Assembly (NCBI GenBank): GCA_029339505.1
Contig: JAQISU010000210.1
Span: 16,103,501 to 16,167,500 of the forward strand
Length of the DNA stretch: 64,000 bases
From: Unio delphinus
Lineage: Eukaryota; Mollusca; Bivalvia; Unionida; Unionidae
Direction of reading: 5' to 3'
Part shown: in pieces, positions 46,781-58,470 of the stretch
How the letters are laid out: the number at the start of each line of letters is the position of its first letter
Position numbering within the stretch: position 1 is the stretch's first letter
Made by a program: the position numbers and the translations under genes
Notes under the pieces: generated by a model
Database searches by the model: none
The model's input: only the letters and a program-made list of their open reading frames with translations
What the model was told of the DNA's origin: nothing

Positions 46781-48869
46781 ATGTATTTGGTAAATGGTAC
46801 CAGTGCATACACACTCGAACAGTTCAAAGCATACAAATCTCTCGAGGCTTACAACTATGTTGTAAGTGGATGGGTTGACAGTGTGAATACGTACAAGCCA
46901 GAAGTGTCATAGCTAAGGTATGGTTTGAAATTATCATCATTTTAGAACGTATTTTTCGTTTCTGGATACACAACTCTTTGATTACAAAGTCAGTTAATTT
47001 AAATATTATCGGACTTGATTTCCAGAGCGCAACGATTCTGAACCATATAACGATTTGAGCAACTTAGTAAGCATTTAATGTTGTTAAAGGTAACTTGGAT
47101 TTAACTGAAAATAAATTAACAATGTATATTTATTATTGATTTTAAATTAAAAAATGTGAGTATAATCAACACTTTAAGTGTCAGAACTGATGCTGTATGG
47201 ATGTTTTACAAGTGTAATGTTATGGTACAGCAACATTTTCATTTAAAGTTCAGGCATCAATGGGACATGATGATGAAACATTGATATAAGGTTATGATGG
47301 AAAAAGTACTTTATTTCACCATATGTATCTCTTTCAGGTTTCACTCACAGAGGTTAAATGCAAAAGCCCTGAAACCTTGGATAATTGCATCTCCACAAGG
47401 TACAGTATTGTCAGCACACTGTACATGTATGGCTGGACTGGGAGAAACTTGTTCACATGTTGCTGCACTTTTATTTTATATTGAAGAGATGTAGAAATAT
47501 AGGGAACGAGTTTCAGTCACGAGCAAATTAGCCTACTGGAAGAAACCTACCAAAAAATCAATAGAATATAAAGAATTGAGCAACATTGATTTCCAATCAG
47601 CCACAAATCTGAAACAACTAACTGATAATCCTGATGCTGATGCCACCCAGTCTACACAATATCGGATCTTGAATTTATCAGCAGTTCCAGCGGCAGGAAT
47701 ATCAGATATGAAACAGATCTTGCAAACATTAGAAAAAAGAACAAGAAACCTGCCATAATGTCTCTGGTTGAACCATTCTGTGGAAAGTTTAAACCTCTTC
47801 CACAAAGTGAACACCTGCCATCATCTTTGTTCACTCTTCGGAATGAGAACAGATTCAATGTCACTTGAACAGTTGTTAGATTACTGCAGCAAACTTTCCA
47901 TTTCCATCAAGGAGCAAGTAGTTGCAGTTGAGAATAAGACCCACCTGCAAAACAACTGCAAACTTTGGCACAATGTTCAAGAAGGCAGAATAACATCCAC
48001 TACCCTTCATTCTGTTTGCCACACAGATCCCGAAGCACCATCCATTTCTCTGCTGAAATCATTAACTTCTGCATCAGTTTCTGTGCAGACACATCAAATG
48101 GTATGGGGTGTAAAAATGGAAGATGTAGCTAAGAGACAATACACAGAAAAAATGAACGAGATACACGATTTATTCTCCATTAACCCATGTGGGTTTTTCT
48201 GCACCCAGATATGCCATTCATGGGTTCATCTCCAGATGGGATGGTATCCTGTGTATGCTGTGGGAAGTGTTGCATTGAAATCAAATGTCCATATTCTGCT
48301 AAAGACATGAAGATTCAAGATGCCCTTGCAATTAAAAATGTTTGCCTTGTTAAGAAAGATGACAATGTGACGTTATGTAGGACACATCCATATTATTCAC
48401 AGGTTCAGTGTCACATACATATGTCTGGAAGTGAATTTTGTGATTTTATTGTGTGGACAAAGTCTGATATATTCATTCAAAGAATTGAGCCAAACATAGC
48501 ATTTTGGAATAACGCTTTTTCAAAGGCAAACATTTTTTGGCAGTCTGCTCTACTGCCAGAACTGGTTGCAAAATATTTCACAAGAAGAGTAAATAATGAT
48601 TTAAAACCACACAGCTCTACTACACTTCCATCTCAGGCTGAGTCTGTTACTAATTCTCAGTCCAATGAAGAGGAACTGTGGTGTTCCTGCAGAAAACCAG
48701 AATATGGGAGAATGATAGCATGTGATGATAAAAGCTACCTGTACCAGTGGTTTCATTTTGAATGCATCAGACTGAAGCGACCACAGCAAGGTTGTGGTAC
48801 TGTTTAGAATGCAGACAGAATAAACAATTACAAACCAAAGGGAAGACCTCCAAGAAGAATAAGAAATGA
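46781..48869 (+). pseudogene. SWIM zinc finger - YqaJ exonuclease - PHD finger gene relic
   Basis: Two exons. Exon 1 (46781 to about 46916) starts [20 protein letters not shown] and ends at a donor CTAAG|GTATGG after a frame change. Exon 2 begins at acceptor TCTTTCAG|GTTTCAC (47339). SWIM finger: [23 protein letters not shown] stop at 47492-47494. A frame change near 47745 and back near 47860. A YqaJ/lambda-exonuclease core with the Asp and Glu-x-Lys ligands visible (SSPDGMVSC, IEIKCPY), after another frame change near 48195 in a T-run. A C-terminal PHD finger (LWCSCRKPEYGRMIACDDKS...) in which one zinc-ligand Cys appears to be Tyr (SYLYQWFH), and a last frame change near 48786 before WYCLECRQ. 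It ends at 48869. I know this domain set from many repeated, unnamed invertebrate proteins; YqaJ proteins accompany ISL2EU-type transposons, which is a possible origin. Non-functional as it stands. Confidence 0.8.
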
Positions 48870-50020
48870 ATAATTCAGACATTTATTTGTGTTTATTTGT
48901 AGTCATAGCATGTAAATAATGTACAAATCATATTTTGGCCAAGAAATAAAAAATTATGTATTTCCTTTAAAGTCAAGGCACAAACTAATCTTTTGAAATT
49001 ATTTGTTTATTTTTAAAATATTAATATTTGTATAGTTTCACAATGTTAATAAAAGATTGAAATTATTTTGCAAACTATTTAAGCAAGGACAATGATATGT
49101 TTATTTACAATACAGCAGTAAATATCGTTGATGTCTAATAATTGTACCGAACACGGTGCAGAATCTGTGTTTTTAAAGTTACCAGATCCAGCAACAGTCG
49201 TAAATATTTGAAGTACGACGACGTCATCAACCGTTATTTCTACTATCAGAACTATGACTACATATTTCTGTTCTGTAAATTTAAATAAACTTATAAAATG
49301 ATACAATCTGAAATAAAAAGCAAGATGAGCATTTTAACTTTAGAAATTACATTCATCATGTTATTCAGCATATTTACTGCAGGGTAGAAACTGGTAGAGA
49401 ATGGGCTACTTCCGTCAGCAGATCAGCCTACATTGGCTAATGTGACCGTACTTGTGAAAAAAAAAAAAAAGCTTAATTCGTCGGTTGGATTCAGGACATG
49501 GTCATTTAAGAGCTATGCGTTGGTAAGTAACTGTCTTTTGAATTCATATATGTAGTGTTTCAGTCTTCTTGCGATTCTGAAGCGATAAAAGACTCGTGAG
49601 AAAATGTCGAATCGAGCGAAGGGTTGTGGTCACGCTTGCACTCCTTGTGTTTATATATATATTATTGTTAAGGGTATTTCATTTTGTCAGACATTTCGCT
49701 GTACTTTATTGATAAAACGTCAGACTCCTGTGGTATATACATGCTTCGTTAAAATGGATTACGTACTGTACTGGTCAGTGCTGAAAGAAATGTTTCAAGC
49801 ACAGGCCCCGGGCTGATGACTTAAATAAACTTACTAGTCCTGACTGAAATTCCACAAACCCGAACAGTTCATATATGTTAACTTTCAAGCCGGGAGAAAA
49901 AAGAAAGAAAAAAAATTCCAATTTTGGAGGTATTTCCTCCCTATCTCTCTTGAGTTTTCGCAGTTAACTCCCGATTATTTCAATATGTCTCTTAATTTTC
50001 ATTTCTCAGAAGAAGAAAAT

Positions 50021-50079
<59 letters not shown>

Positions 50080-51689
50080 TATCAAGTGTGCAGTCCACGG
50101 ATGTCATATTCTATTTTATCACTTGTGAATATTGTAGTGAAGAAATAATTAATATCACATGACAGTTTTTGTCTTCAGTAAATAGTTTAAGATTAAACAG
50201 TATTCACGTAAATTTCAGATTGTTTAACTACTACAGAAGTACTTCTTGTAAAAAAAACTTGTCACCAATTAGTTTAAAACCCATGAATTATCACAATGAA
50301 GGCTGCGTAATTTTCTCTGCAAACAAAATCTCCATTTCCGCCCAACAAAAAAAAAACTCGGCCAGTTAACACCTGACATTCCTCTACCATATATGTAAAG
50401 TTTCATTACCATGATTAAATTAAAAGAAGGAATTAAAAAAATACGACACAGTATATGTGCCCTTAAAAAACTAATTCAAAATAAATATTTAACTCGGTAA
50501 ACAGTGTTACATATCTTAACACTTAAACTAAAGGAAATAGGGTGGGATATAAAATGTGGGAAAACAATGGCCACATACATGTACGGTAACGTTTGACTGC
50601 AGATTTGAACTCTTAAAATGAAGTCTTTGGCCTCGAAGTTACAACAAAATTCGGCATCGTTTATTTGCCAATAAATTTCTGGTGATTACATACACACTCT
50701 GTTGAACATGGTTTCTTTGAATTATGTCAGAGGGCCAGTTCTTTTCACAACATAAGTGCAATGATAAAGAATAATTGTTAATTTGTTAAACTGCCATTAT
50801 GTTTGTGTACTTAATTTTAAGTTTAACCTCTATCTATTATGCAGACCAGAATATGAAGAAAGGGTCTTGTCCTGGGGGATAATAAGGCGTATCAGAGAGA
50901 GAAATTGCACATTGGGGCAAATGGGCAGGGTAAATAGTCGCCTCTCCCAATTTCTATTGTCAGTCAGTTAATGTGAAACTTTGATTTTATATCGGATCTC
51001 TTTTCTTTTAATTGCTGCTATTTAAATTGCCCAAGGGACAGTTTTATATCAGTTCCAATCATTACAGATTTCTGTTATACATTTTACGTGTAATAGGCAT
51101 AGACTGAAAGGTTGTGGTTTTTTTAAATAATTTTTTTAATAATTTTTTTTTAAATTACTTAAATTGTTTTTCTCGAAACACGACCTTGTCAAGGGTTGAT
51201 AATCTTATTATTTTTTTTTTAGCAAAGCTTTCATTTGATTAAAGTCAGATCTCAATTTCACATAGGACAGTGGTGACTTTATTTAGATTGTAATCTTGAA
51301 GAAAAAAAAAACATTTACTCATTTCATCAGCATGATCAGGTCGGGCTGTCATATTTTTTTTATTAGCACTTACTCGGCTTTCTGCCTATTTTTGTAACTC
51401 GTACGTTTGACACTCTTTACCAGGATTTAATATATACAATGGTATGTCTGGAACAGTTTCAACTTTTAGTCTAGGCTTAGCATTCGTGTAACCTAGAGGT
51501 TCTATTTTTTAGGATCCCTCTGATAACATTCCTTTGAGAAATGTAATGAGCACGGATTGCAGTATGGTGTTGCAATGAAATTGACTCGCTTGTAATAATG
51601 TATCCAGACTTTCTTTATGACTTTATCATTTGGAAAAGAAGAAATATGTTGTCCATAGCCTTTTCTTAATGCGCTATTTACACCCGTAA
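48870..51689. other. Intergenic, no recognised gene
   Basis: AATAAA-like signals follow the pseudogene (48943, 49050). (TA)n microsatellite at 50023-50076. A possible acceptor-led open segment at 50845-50971 (TATTATGCAG then RPEYEERVLSWGIIRRIRER) matches nothing I know. A donor-like GTTG|GTAAGT is at 49525. No promoter-exon chain can be assembled. Confidence 0.45.
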
Positions 51690-52259
51690 GCAATAATACA
51701 AAATCGCCGGTCAGGATGCTGGAGTCGCTACAATGACGTCACATCACGAGAGTAACCGAATAGGTGCGGAAATTTTGCATACGAGGTCACGGAAATTCAG
51801 CTTGTTGAACATATGCCAATATTTAAATACTGACATTGCGGTCGCATATAATAATTCAGAATAAGGTTTTGTTCATTAGTGTTGTTCTTATTATTCTATA
51901 TTTCCATTGGTTTCTGGTCTCCTTAAAGTACATCATGTGGTCACAAATTACAATGTCAAGGTAATGTCTTGTACATGGTTATGAAGGATAAAGACAGAGT
52001 TTTCACCCCTGCCAAATGAGATCACCTTAAATTAATATATATGGATACAAATTAATGTTCTAAATGTCTGGTTTTACTGTAAATTCCAGAATGTTTCAAC
52101 TAATCTTTCATTTGATTGAATTTTGCCATCATCCATATATTAAATCTGTTTTAGTGCATTGTTGAGCTAATATGGTAACAATGTTATAAACAGTTTCATT
52201 GGACGCAACTGAAAATGAGCTCGTCCGTATCAAATGCTCTTGTTTCGTTCCCCAGATAT

Positions 52260-52365
52260 TAGTCCGAGTTTCCTCTGCTTCTTGTCACCCCATTTTTGAT
52301 ATTTGGACATTTATGCTGGGGACATAAATATCCAAATATCAAAAATGAAGTGGCAACTCGGACCA
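52260..52365. mobile_element. Palindromic MITE in repeat copy 1
   Basis: Inverted arms TTTTTGATATTTGGACATTT and its complement around 52292-52349, outer ends TAGTCCGAG and CTCGGACCA. Equivalent to the cleaner copy at 62785-62901. Confidence 0.8.
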
Positions 52366-53058
52366 CCCTGATATGAAATAAAATTTCTTACATATGGTAC
52401 GTACTAGTGTTTTTTTTTTACTTTTCAGAAAAGAATTCGCCCTGGTGACAAGTGCTGTGTGGTTTCTTCTCGAAAATAAAAAAAGAGACGCTGTATAACG
52501 ACAAGTTAATATGATTTGTAAAGAATGAATTAGTACTAACGATGCAAACTATTACTTACTTATATGACCAGGAAGGCAATCAACGATCACACTTTACAAA
52601 TCCTCAGGTCAAATTTACCAGAGCCGGCAGTTTATGTATCCTAATAGACAATCAGTGTCTGAAATGACGCGTCGAACTTCCGCACCACACAAGGCAAATA
52701 AAAGTATGTGAACCCGTATGAACACACACGATGTTACTACATATAGATCATTGCACAATCATTGCATCAGCTGAACTTTGAAACCTTATGCACACACCAG
52801 ATGTCACTACATGTAGTTCATTGCATAATCATTGCATCAGCTGAACTAAACAACTACCGGGTAAGGGAAGTAACTATGGGAACACTCAGCCATATCCGTC
52901 ACGTCATGAAATTACCTTGAGGTCTCACTAGATAGTTTCGCATTTTGACACCTACCTAATATTTAATGTAGAAGACATGGGCCTAGTTATCACCATCCTA
53001 AGCTAAATATGTAATGTGAGTTAGATTTACTTTGAGTTAGGCTTGAAAACTGGTTGAC

Positions 53059-53185
53059 AAATAACGGACTATATATCGAGGACACTTATAAGGTGTGGAC
53101 CACTAATGAAGGTTAGGGAATAGTTTTTAATGAAAACTAAAATATTTAAATTTAATTTAAAATTTGATTTTATATTAATTAAATA

Positions 53186-53262
<77 letters not shown>

Positions 53263-54163
53263 CAATTTTACCTTTTCCTTTATATACTATTAAACTTTTG
53301 TGAGGGGGAAGTACATATGAGGACACCATAGGGCTAAATCACATGGCGCTACGCGAAGTGAGCAGGCCTGTGGAAGAGTTTGGAAAATACCACACAAATA
53401 TTTACTTTATTTATTTTATTGCACATCCTTCTCTGGATACTAAATCCAAACTTTACCTGCCATATCTATATCCCGCAATAGCTATGGCTCCCATTTAAGA
53501 GAACATAAACATTTTTGAAACTTCAGTATCTATTAATTATAATAAATAAGTAAAGGCCGGACCAAATTGAGACAGGAACTGTACAACCCAAAAAATTCGC
53601 ACAGATCCTCTCTCAAGGCAGACGGACCTAAGAAAATAAATATTACTAGATAAATTGAAGAACACTAAATATCTAAATAAACACACTTCAATTTATACAA
53701 AATTCTAAATTAAATTTAAAATAAATTTAATTAAAATATACCAAAATAAATGTCTTCCTTATATACAAGACATAAAGTAAGGCAACTGGTACAAATCTGA
53801 ACGAAATGGCTTTCCTTTGCACACATACAAGGTATATACCTTATATAGCAAACAGACAAATAGCACCAACACAAATAGCAAACGCAAGGAAATAGGAGAC
53901 CACTAGCCATGGTCTAAAACAAATATAAAAGTAGACTACTAGCTGTGGGTAGGTCAATTCCTATCTAGTAAGGATCTACAGAGACACTAGGGATATTAAA
54001 TATGGGGTATATAACCCCGATGGGGAAAAATTAAATGGGAAGCTAAATAAAAAAAACAAACAACATACTTGGGGGTACACAAACATACATAAACTTTTTA
54101 CTTTTTTTATTTTATTGGGGGGGGGGGGGGCATCTGTCTGTGCCCCACCCCCCAAAAAAAAGA
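53059..54163. mobile_element. 1.1-kb insertion with 14-bp target duplication
   Basis: GAAAACTGGTTGAC occurs at 53045-53058 and again right after the insertion, ending at 54177. The paralogous copy at 63508 has the site only once, giving an empty site. The insert ends in a G-run, a short C-run hairpin and eight A residues before the duplication, which suggests a retroposed sequence. It contains a (TA)n tract at 53189-53262. No coding capacity, family unknown. Confidence 0.75.
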
Positions 54164-54483
54164 AAACTGGTTGACTTGTTGGTGACTGCCTGTCATAGTT
54201 AGACTAGCACAGGAGATGAAATGCGTAAATTCGGCTTCAAATGAGCCACAGAATTGGCTTGCGTATTTACATGTGTCTGCTACAGAGGTAAATATCTAAA
54301 AATCTAGATGGTTGAGGGGTAATGAAAAGTATGCTAATTTGTTACAGTACTAGTGATTTATTCATGTATAAGGCACATACTGATTCTTTTAGATTTCTTG
54401 TCACAGGAAAATATTCAAAATACCCCTTTTCTGTAAAAAAAAATGAATGTAAAAAACAGGGGTTGGGGGCAGTGTTGATTCAG

Positions 54484-54515
54484 TATAAAAGCCACTAGTT
54501 GCATGAGGAATTAAT
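54484..54515 (+). promoter_or_regulatory. TATA-box core promoter in repeat copy 1
   Basis: TATAAAA at 54484-54490, preceded by TTGATTCAG and followed about 30 bases later by an initiator-like CTCAGTCAG. The same arrangement is conserved at 63842 and, inverted, at 56938-56944. Confidence 0.55.
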
Positions 54516-54640
54516 CCTCAGTCAGAATCTTACAAGCATCATTTCAAAAAAAAATCCTTCGTTCATTTTTATTCGTGTTTTTAATGTAATATTATGATAA
54601 TTTTTCTGCTATAGGTCATTGTCAGACAAAAATTTGCCAA

Positions 54641-54971
54641 AACAACTGTCCAGTGAGACCTGATAGTGGTAGTAGGAATACATCAATCGGATGTTTTCGT
54701 GTGCTTTGCTTCAGGTGGCAGGGCACAGTTTTGTAAATTGGCCCCTATCAAACAATTTAATTTATGACGTGATTTTTTCCAGATATTATTATTGTTTGCT
54801 AATTAACGATATGGATATATTTGTGAACTAGATGTTTGAGTCTTATGTTGTTCTTGAAATTGACGTCAGGCATGTATGGTTCCATAGTTCTCTGCAGTAT
54901 GTTGATAATGAAATACTCACTGTCGGCTAGGAAGAGTGTATGTGGTATTGTGTGTGAGTTGGATTTTTTTT
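54641..54971. other. Continuation of repeat copy 1 or flank, no feature
   Basis: Past this point the second copy is beyond the window, so the repeat's end cannot be seen. No gene or element recognised. Confidence 0.4.
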
Positions 54972-55350
54972 TTACGTAGCGTTAACAAATTTTCATTCAT
55001 ATTACTACGATGTCTGCAGTGTAACAGTTTATTGTAATGTCTAGCACTGGGGCATCATGCCTCAGAAATGTAGTAAGACCAACAAATTGTTATCAGCCTT
55101 TCTTTTATTTTGACTTAGCGGAGCGGCTTAATTTTAAACCGCTGAGTCAAAATAAAGGCTGAGAACAATTTGTTGGTCTAACGTGTAGTATGATGTACAC
55201 CAAGCTGACCAGTCATAACACTAACCTCTCAATGCTGAGCGCCAAGTGAGGAAGCAGTTATTTGGTATGACGGCCGGGCTCGAACCCACGACCTTACACA
55301 TCCAATGCAGACGCTCTAACCACTAAACCACCAGAGTGGTCCTCGCCTAG
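54972..55350 (-). mobile_element. SINE-A copy interrupted by a palindromic MITE
   Basis: The reverse complement follows the copy at 22698-22985: CTAACCACTAAACCACCAGA (head complement), CGAACCCACGACC (B-box complement), ACACTAACCTCTCAATGCTG, then TCTAGCACTGGGGCATCATG. Split by the palindrome at 55076-55183. Confidence 0.85.
55076..55183. mobile_element. 108-bp palindromic MITE
   Basis: Arms of about 40 bp: AGACCAACAAATTGTTATCA with CCTTTCTTTTATTTTGAC, and their complement on the right. The flanking TGTAGTA (55069-55075 and 55184-55190) looks like a 7-bp target duplication within the SINE. Confidence 0.8.
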
Positions 55351-55612
55351 GAAGAAGAGCTAGCCTCCCATAGCAGTAAACCCATGGGTTTGAAGCAAGT
55401 AGAATATCTCGAAAACGACTTGGATGACAACTATTTTCAACTGCATATGCATGTTTAGTACACTTTGTTTTTTGCAGAATTGTCATCTAGGAAAAGGGCC
55501 TGTATTTGCACTGTGAGCATCACATGGTGTCAAAATTGACATTTGAACATGAAAATTACAGTTATAACTTTGGGCTTGGGTACATAGACTTATACTTTGA
55601 ACAGCCATTGAC

Positions 55613-55858
55613 TTATCTGGTCAAGTAGATAATATTCTTATGCTTTGTTTTGATATAGGTATAAAAACATATGGACATTTTTTTAAACCTCATTTGTGTA
55701 TTTAAATTTTCTTTAATTATATCGTTGATTATGGCATTCAGTTTGTACATAAAAACTAACCCCTTCTCCCTCAAGCGCAGTGCACCACATTTCTTATGAC
55801 AGTAAATACCGACTGTGGCTTTGTCTCCTTCCGCTGCCAGATAATTCCCTGCAAACAA
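55613..55858 (-). other. Unexplained open frame with exon-like start
   Basis: An acceptor-like GTTTGCAG at about 55848 is followed by NYLAAEGDKATVGIYCHKKC then GALRLREKGLVFMYKLNAII. The composition is protein-like for about 55 residues. It lies about 1 kb downstream of the inverted TATA promoter at 56938-56944 on the same strand. No family recognised. It may be chance. Confidence 0.25.
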
Positions 55859-55989
55859 ACGTATTTCACAAATATGACAAATATGACAACTAATTAATTC
55901 TGCTTTTGCTTTCTTAACCTAAGTCAAATAGCCGACCATTTCCATTAGATCGTCAATTATCCTCGGAAGCATTTGATATTTCGCCTCTA

Positions 55990-56310
55990 GTGGAGTGCAC
56001 CGTTGCTGGTTATGTGGAATGAATTGCCCATTGAAATTAGACACAAAGACATAGCGATTCCATTCAAGAATCCTCCTAAAACTTACCTTTCTCAACTGTA
56101 AGAATAAACTTAAAAGACCTAAAAATGTTTCCTACCTTAAATATTTTTCAGCATTTTTTTGTTTTCCAATTTCATTGTTTGTTTTTCTGGGGTATTTTGT
56201 ATTCATATCATTATAGATGTTGTAAAGTGCTTAGAGCTTCTAAAGATTAAGCGCTATACAAAGTTATTATTATCATTATTATTATCATTATTATTATCAT
56301 TATTATTATA
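55990..56310 (+). mobile_element. L2-like LINE 3' fragment
   Basis: Contains ATTGCCCATTGAAATTAGAC (the Leu-Pro-Ile-Glu-Ile-Arg block of L2-type ORF2 ends) and the 3' tail TTGTAAAGTGCTTAGAGCTT, AGCGCTATACAAAG followed by TTATTATTATCATTA units. Same family as 42213-42870, opposite orientation. Confidence 0.75.
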
Positions 56311-56329
56311 CCAGTATATTACTACATGC

Positions 56330-56655
56330 CATCCATCATAATTAATTTTACTATATGTTCTCTACATTTATTTCTCAGTACTGACCTTTCCATTGTCTGA
56401 AAATCATTACAAATCATATATTAATGTAAAATGCATTCAAAGTCACGGTGAAGTTCTTGTCAAAGATTGACCGGCATTTTTTAGCGGTTGCACTGCAAAC
56501 AGAGCAGCATGTAAACAGAACATCATATTTCACTTCCGGATCATCACCAAGGCCTTAATACTGAATGTTCACTCTTGCCAAAATGCACACAGACAACCAC
56601 TCTGTGAGTGCTTATTCTCAAGTGTAAACAATTACGTTTAAACCCCTACCAAAAA

Positions 56656-56740
<85 letters not shown>

Positions 56741-57795
56741 CTCTTCTATCATCACCAAACTGATAGAGGAAAAATGTTATAAAATAGACTAGAACCACAC
56801 TTGTGAGGATCTTTAGATTGTGTCTCCTTCCGCCAACACATTATTCAACATGAAATAAAGTAGTTCAGAAATACAAACTAACGATTTTTGTTGAAAAGAT
56901 GCTTCTAAGATTCTGACTGAGGTACGCAACTAGTGGCTTTTATACTGAACCAACACTGCCACCAACTCCTCTTTTTAAAATTATTTTATACAGGAAAGAG
57001 CTATTTTGAATATTTTTTAGGTGACAAAACGGCTAAAATAATCAGTGCCTTATGCAAGAATAAAGTTCACTAGCTCTGTAACAAATTAGCATACTTTACA
57101 TCACCTCTCAACTATCTAGATTTTTAGATATTTACCTTTGTAGCAAACACATGTAAATACGTAAACAAGCCAAGTCAGCTACTCATGTGAAGCCCAATTT
57201 ACACATTTGATCTCCAATACTAGTCTAACTGTGACAGGCAGTCACCAACAAGACAACCCATTTCCAAGCCTAACTCAAAGTAAATCTAAACCACATTACA
57301 CATTTGGTTTCTGAGATCTGAAAAATGCTATGATTGTGATAATAAGGCTCATGCCTGCTACCTTAAATATTATGGAAGGCCATACATCACAATTAATTTT
57401 ACTATATGTTCTCTACATATATTTCTCAATAGTGACCTTTCAACTCTGTGACAATCAATACAAATCATATGTTAATCATACATCCAAAGATGACATCCCG
57501 GTGAAGTTCTTGTGAAAGGTTGACCAGCACTATTTTGAGCGGCTGCATTGTAAAGAGAACAACATGTAAACAGAATACAGATTTCACTTCCGGATCATCA
57601 CCAAGGCCTTATTACTCAATGTGCACTGTCTCCAAAATACACAAAGACAACCACTCTCTCTGTGCTCATAATCTCAAGAATAAACAATTACCTTTAAATC
57701 CCTACTAAAAATGCATCAATATAACTCTTCTATCACCAACATAATGAGAAAGGAACAAATGTTCTAAAAATAGACTAGAACTACATTTGTGGGTA
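56330..57795. repeat. Direct duplication, about 1.04-kb spacing
   Basis: 56330-56810 and 57374-57795 share, in order, AATTAATTTTACTATATGTT, CTCTACAT, CGGTGAAGTTCTTGT, CACTTCCGGATCATCACCAA and ATAACTCTTCTATCA. The first copy carries a (TA)n expansion at 56660-56739 where the second has ATGCATCAATATAAC. Confidence 0.85.
56860..57310 (-). repeat. Promoter-bearing repeat, inverted partial copy
   Basis: The reverse complement matches 53010-53058 plus 54164-54550 of copy 1 (TTAGATTTACTTTGAGTTAG, TTGTTGGTGACTGCCTGTCA, TAAATATCTAAAAATCTAGA) including the TATA box (56938-56944) and CTCAGTCAGAATCTTA. It lacks the 1.1-kb insertion. More diverged than copies 1 and 2 are from each other. Confidence 0.82.
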
Positions 57796-58220
57796 CTGAA
57801 CTAGAAATAATAATTGTAAAAAATGCAATTCCGGGTGTCAAAATACAAAAATCCAGTGAGACCTAAATGACGACGAATTGCATTAGTTTTCTTTCACAAC
57901 AACATCACAGAAATCGCTCAGGGATTGGTCCATTCTAGCCGAACATTAGTATTTCATTCATGGTCTAGATACTGTGAAATGTATACATGCATCACATCAA
58001 TTTCAAGGATAACACAAGCCCGAAAAATGTTATATGCAACGTTTATTAACAGCAGTCAATTGTGGGAAAAATCAATACCACGTGATAGCGTATACACATT
58101 CCAAACCAAACAGCCTTGGGATCTATTTGTAGAACGAACCAGGGTGACCTAATTTGGTATGTTATTATCACCTTGGACTACACGCTGTTAACACGTGGCT
58201 CGTTAGATTTCTTTGATTAT
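57796..58220. other. No recognised feature
   Basis: AT-rich. An open frame at 57925-58152 has no recognisable domain. Confidence 0.4.
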
Positions 58221-58221
58221 G

Positions 58222-58470
58222 GTCGTTAACTACATAAATTGTTAAATCCATAGCAGCAGGGGGGGGGAGGGAGCGAAATTACAACAACGTTGGCGTCGTT
58301 TTTTTTTTTTTTTTACCCAATTGAGGCTTTTTTCTATTAAGCATTTCGAAGAACATCGTTAACTACATAAATTGTTAAATCCATAGCAGCAAGAGGGGGG
58401 GGGGATGGCGTCGTTTTTTTTAAATTTTATTTTGCTGAATGGGCGCTTCTATTAAGCATTTTCGAGCAAG
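58222..58470. repeat. Tandem duplication, about 130 bp x 2
   Basis: Both units contain TCGTTAACTACATAAATTGT followed by TAAATCCATAGCAGCA, a G-run, GGCGTCGTTTTTTTT and CTATTAAGCATTTTCGA-like text. Confidence 0.9.

Larger units (their letters stand above)
51690..54640 (+). repeat. Promoter-bearing repeat, copy 1 (with insertion)
   Basis: Colinear with 62213-64000 at high identity: start CAATAATACAAAATCGCC, CRE-type ATGACGTCAC, the MITE at 52260-52365, acceptor-like TTTACTTTTCAG, CTAGATAGTTTCGCATTTTG. After GAAAACTGGTTGAC it is interrupted by a 1.1-kb insertion (53059-54163), then continues with TTGTTGGTGACTGCCTGTCA to the TATA box (54484-54490) and CTCAGTCAGAATCTTACAAG. I see no open reading frame of note. 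It could be a duplicated gene promoter region or part of a retroelement. Confidence 0.85.

Noticed and set aside
53069..53329. Minus-strand open frame rich in Ile-Tyr
   Set aside because: It is a translation of the (TA)n microsatellite.
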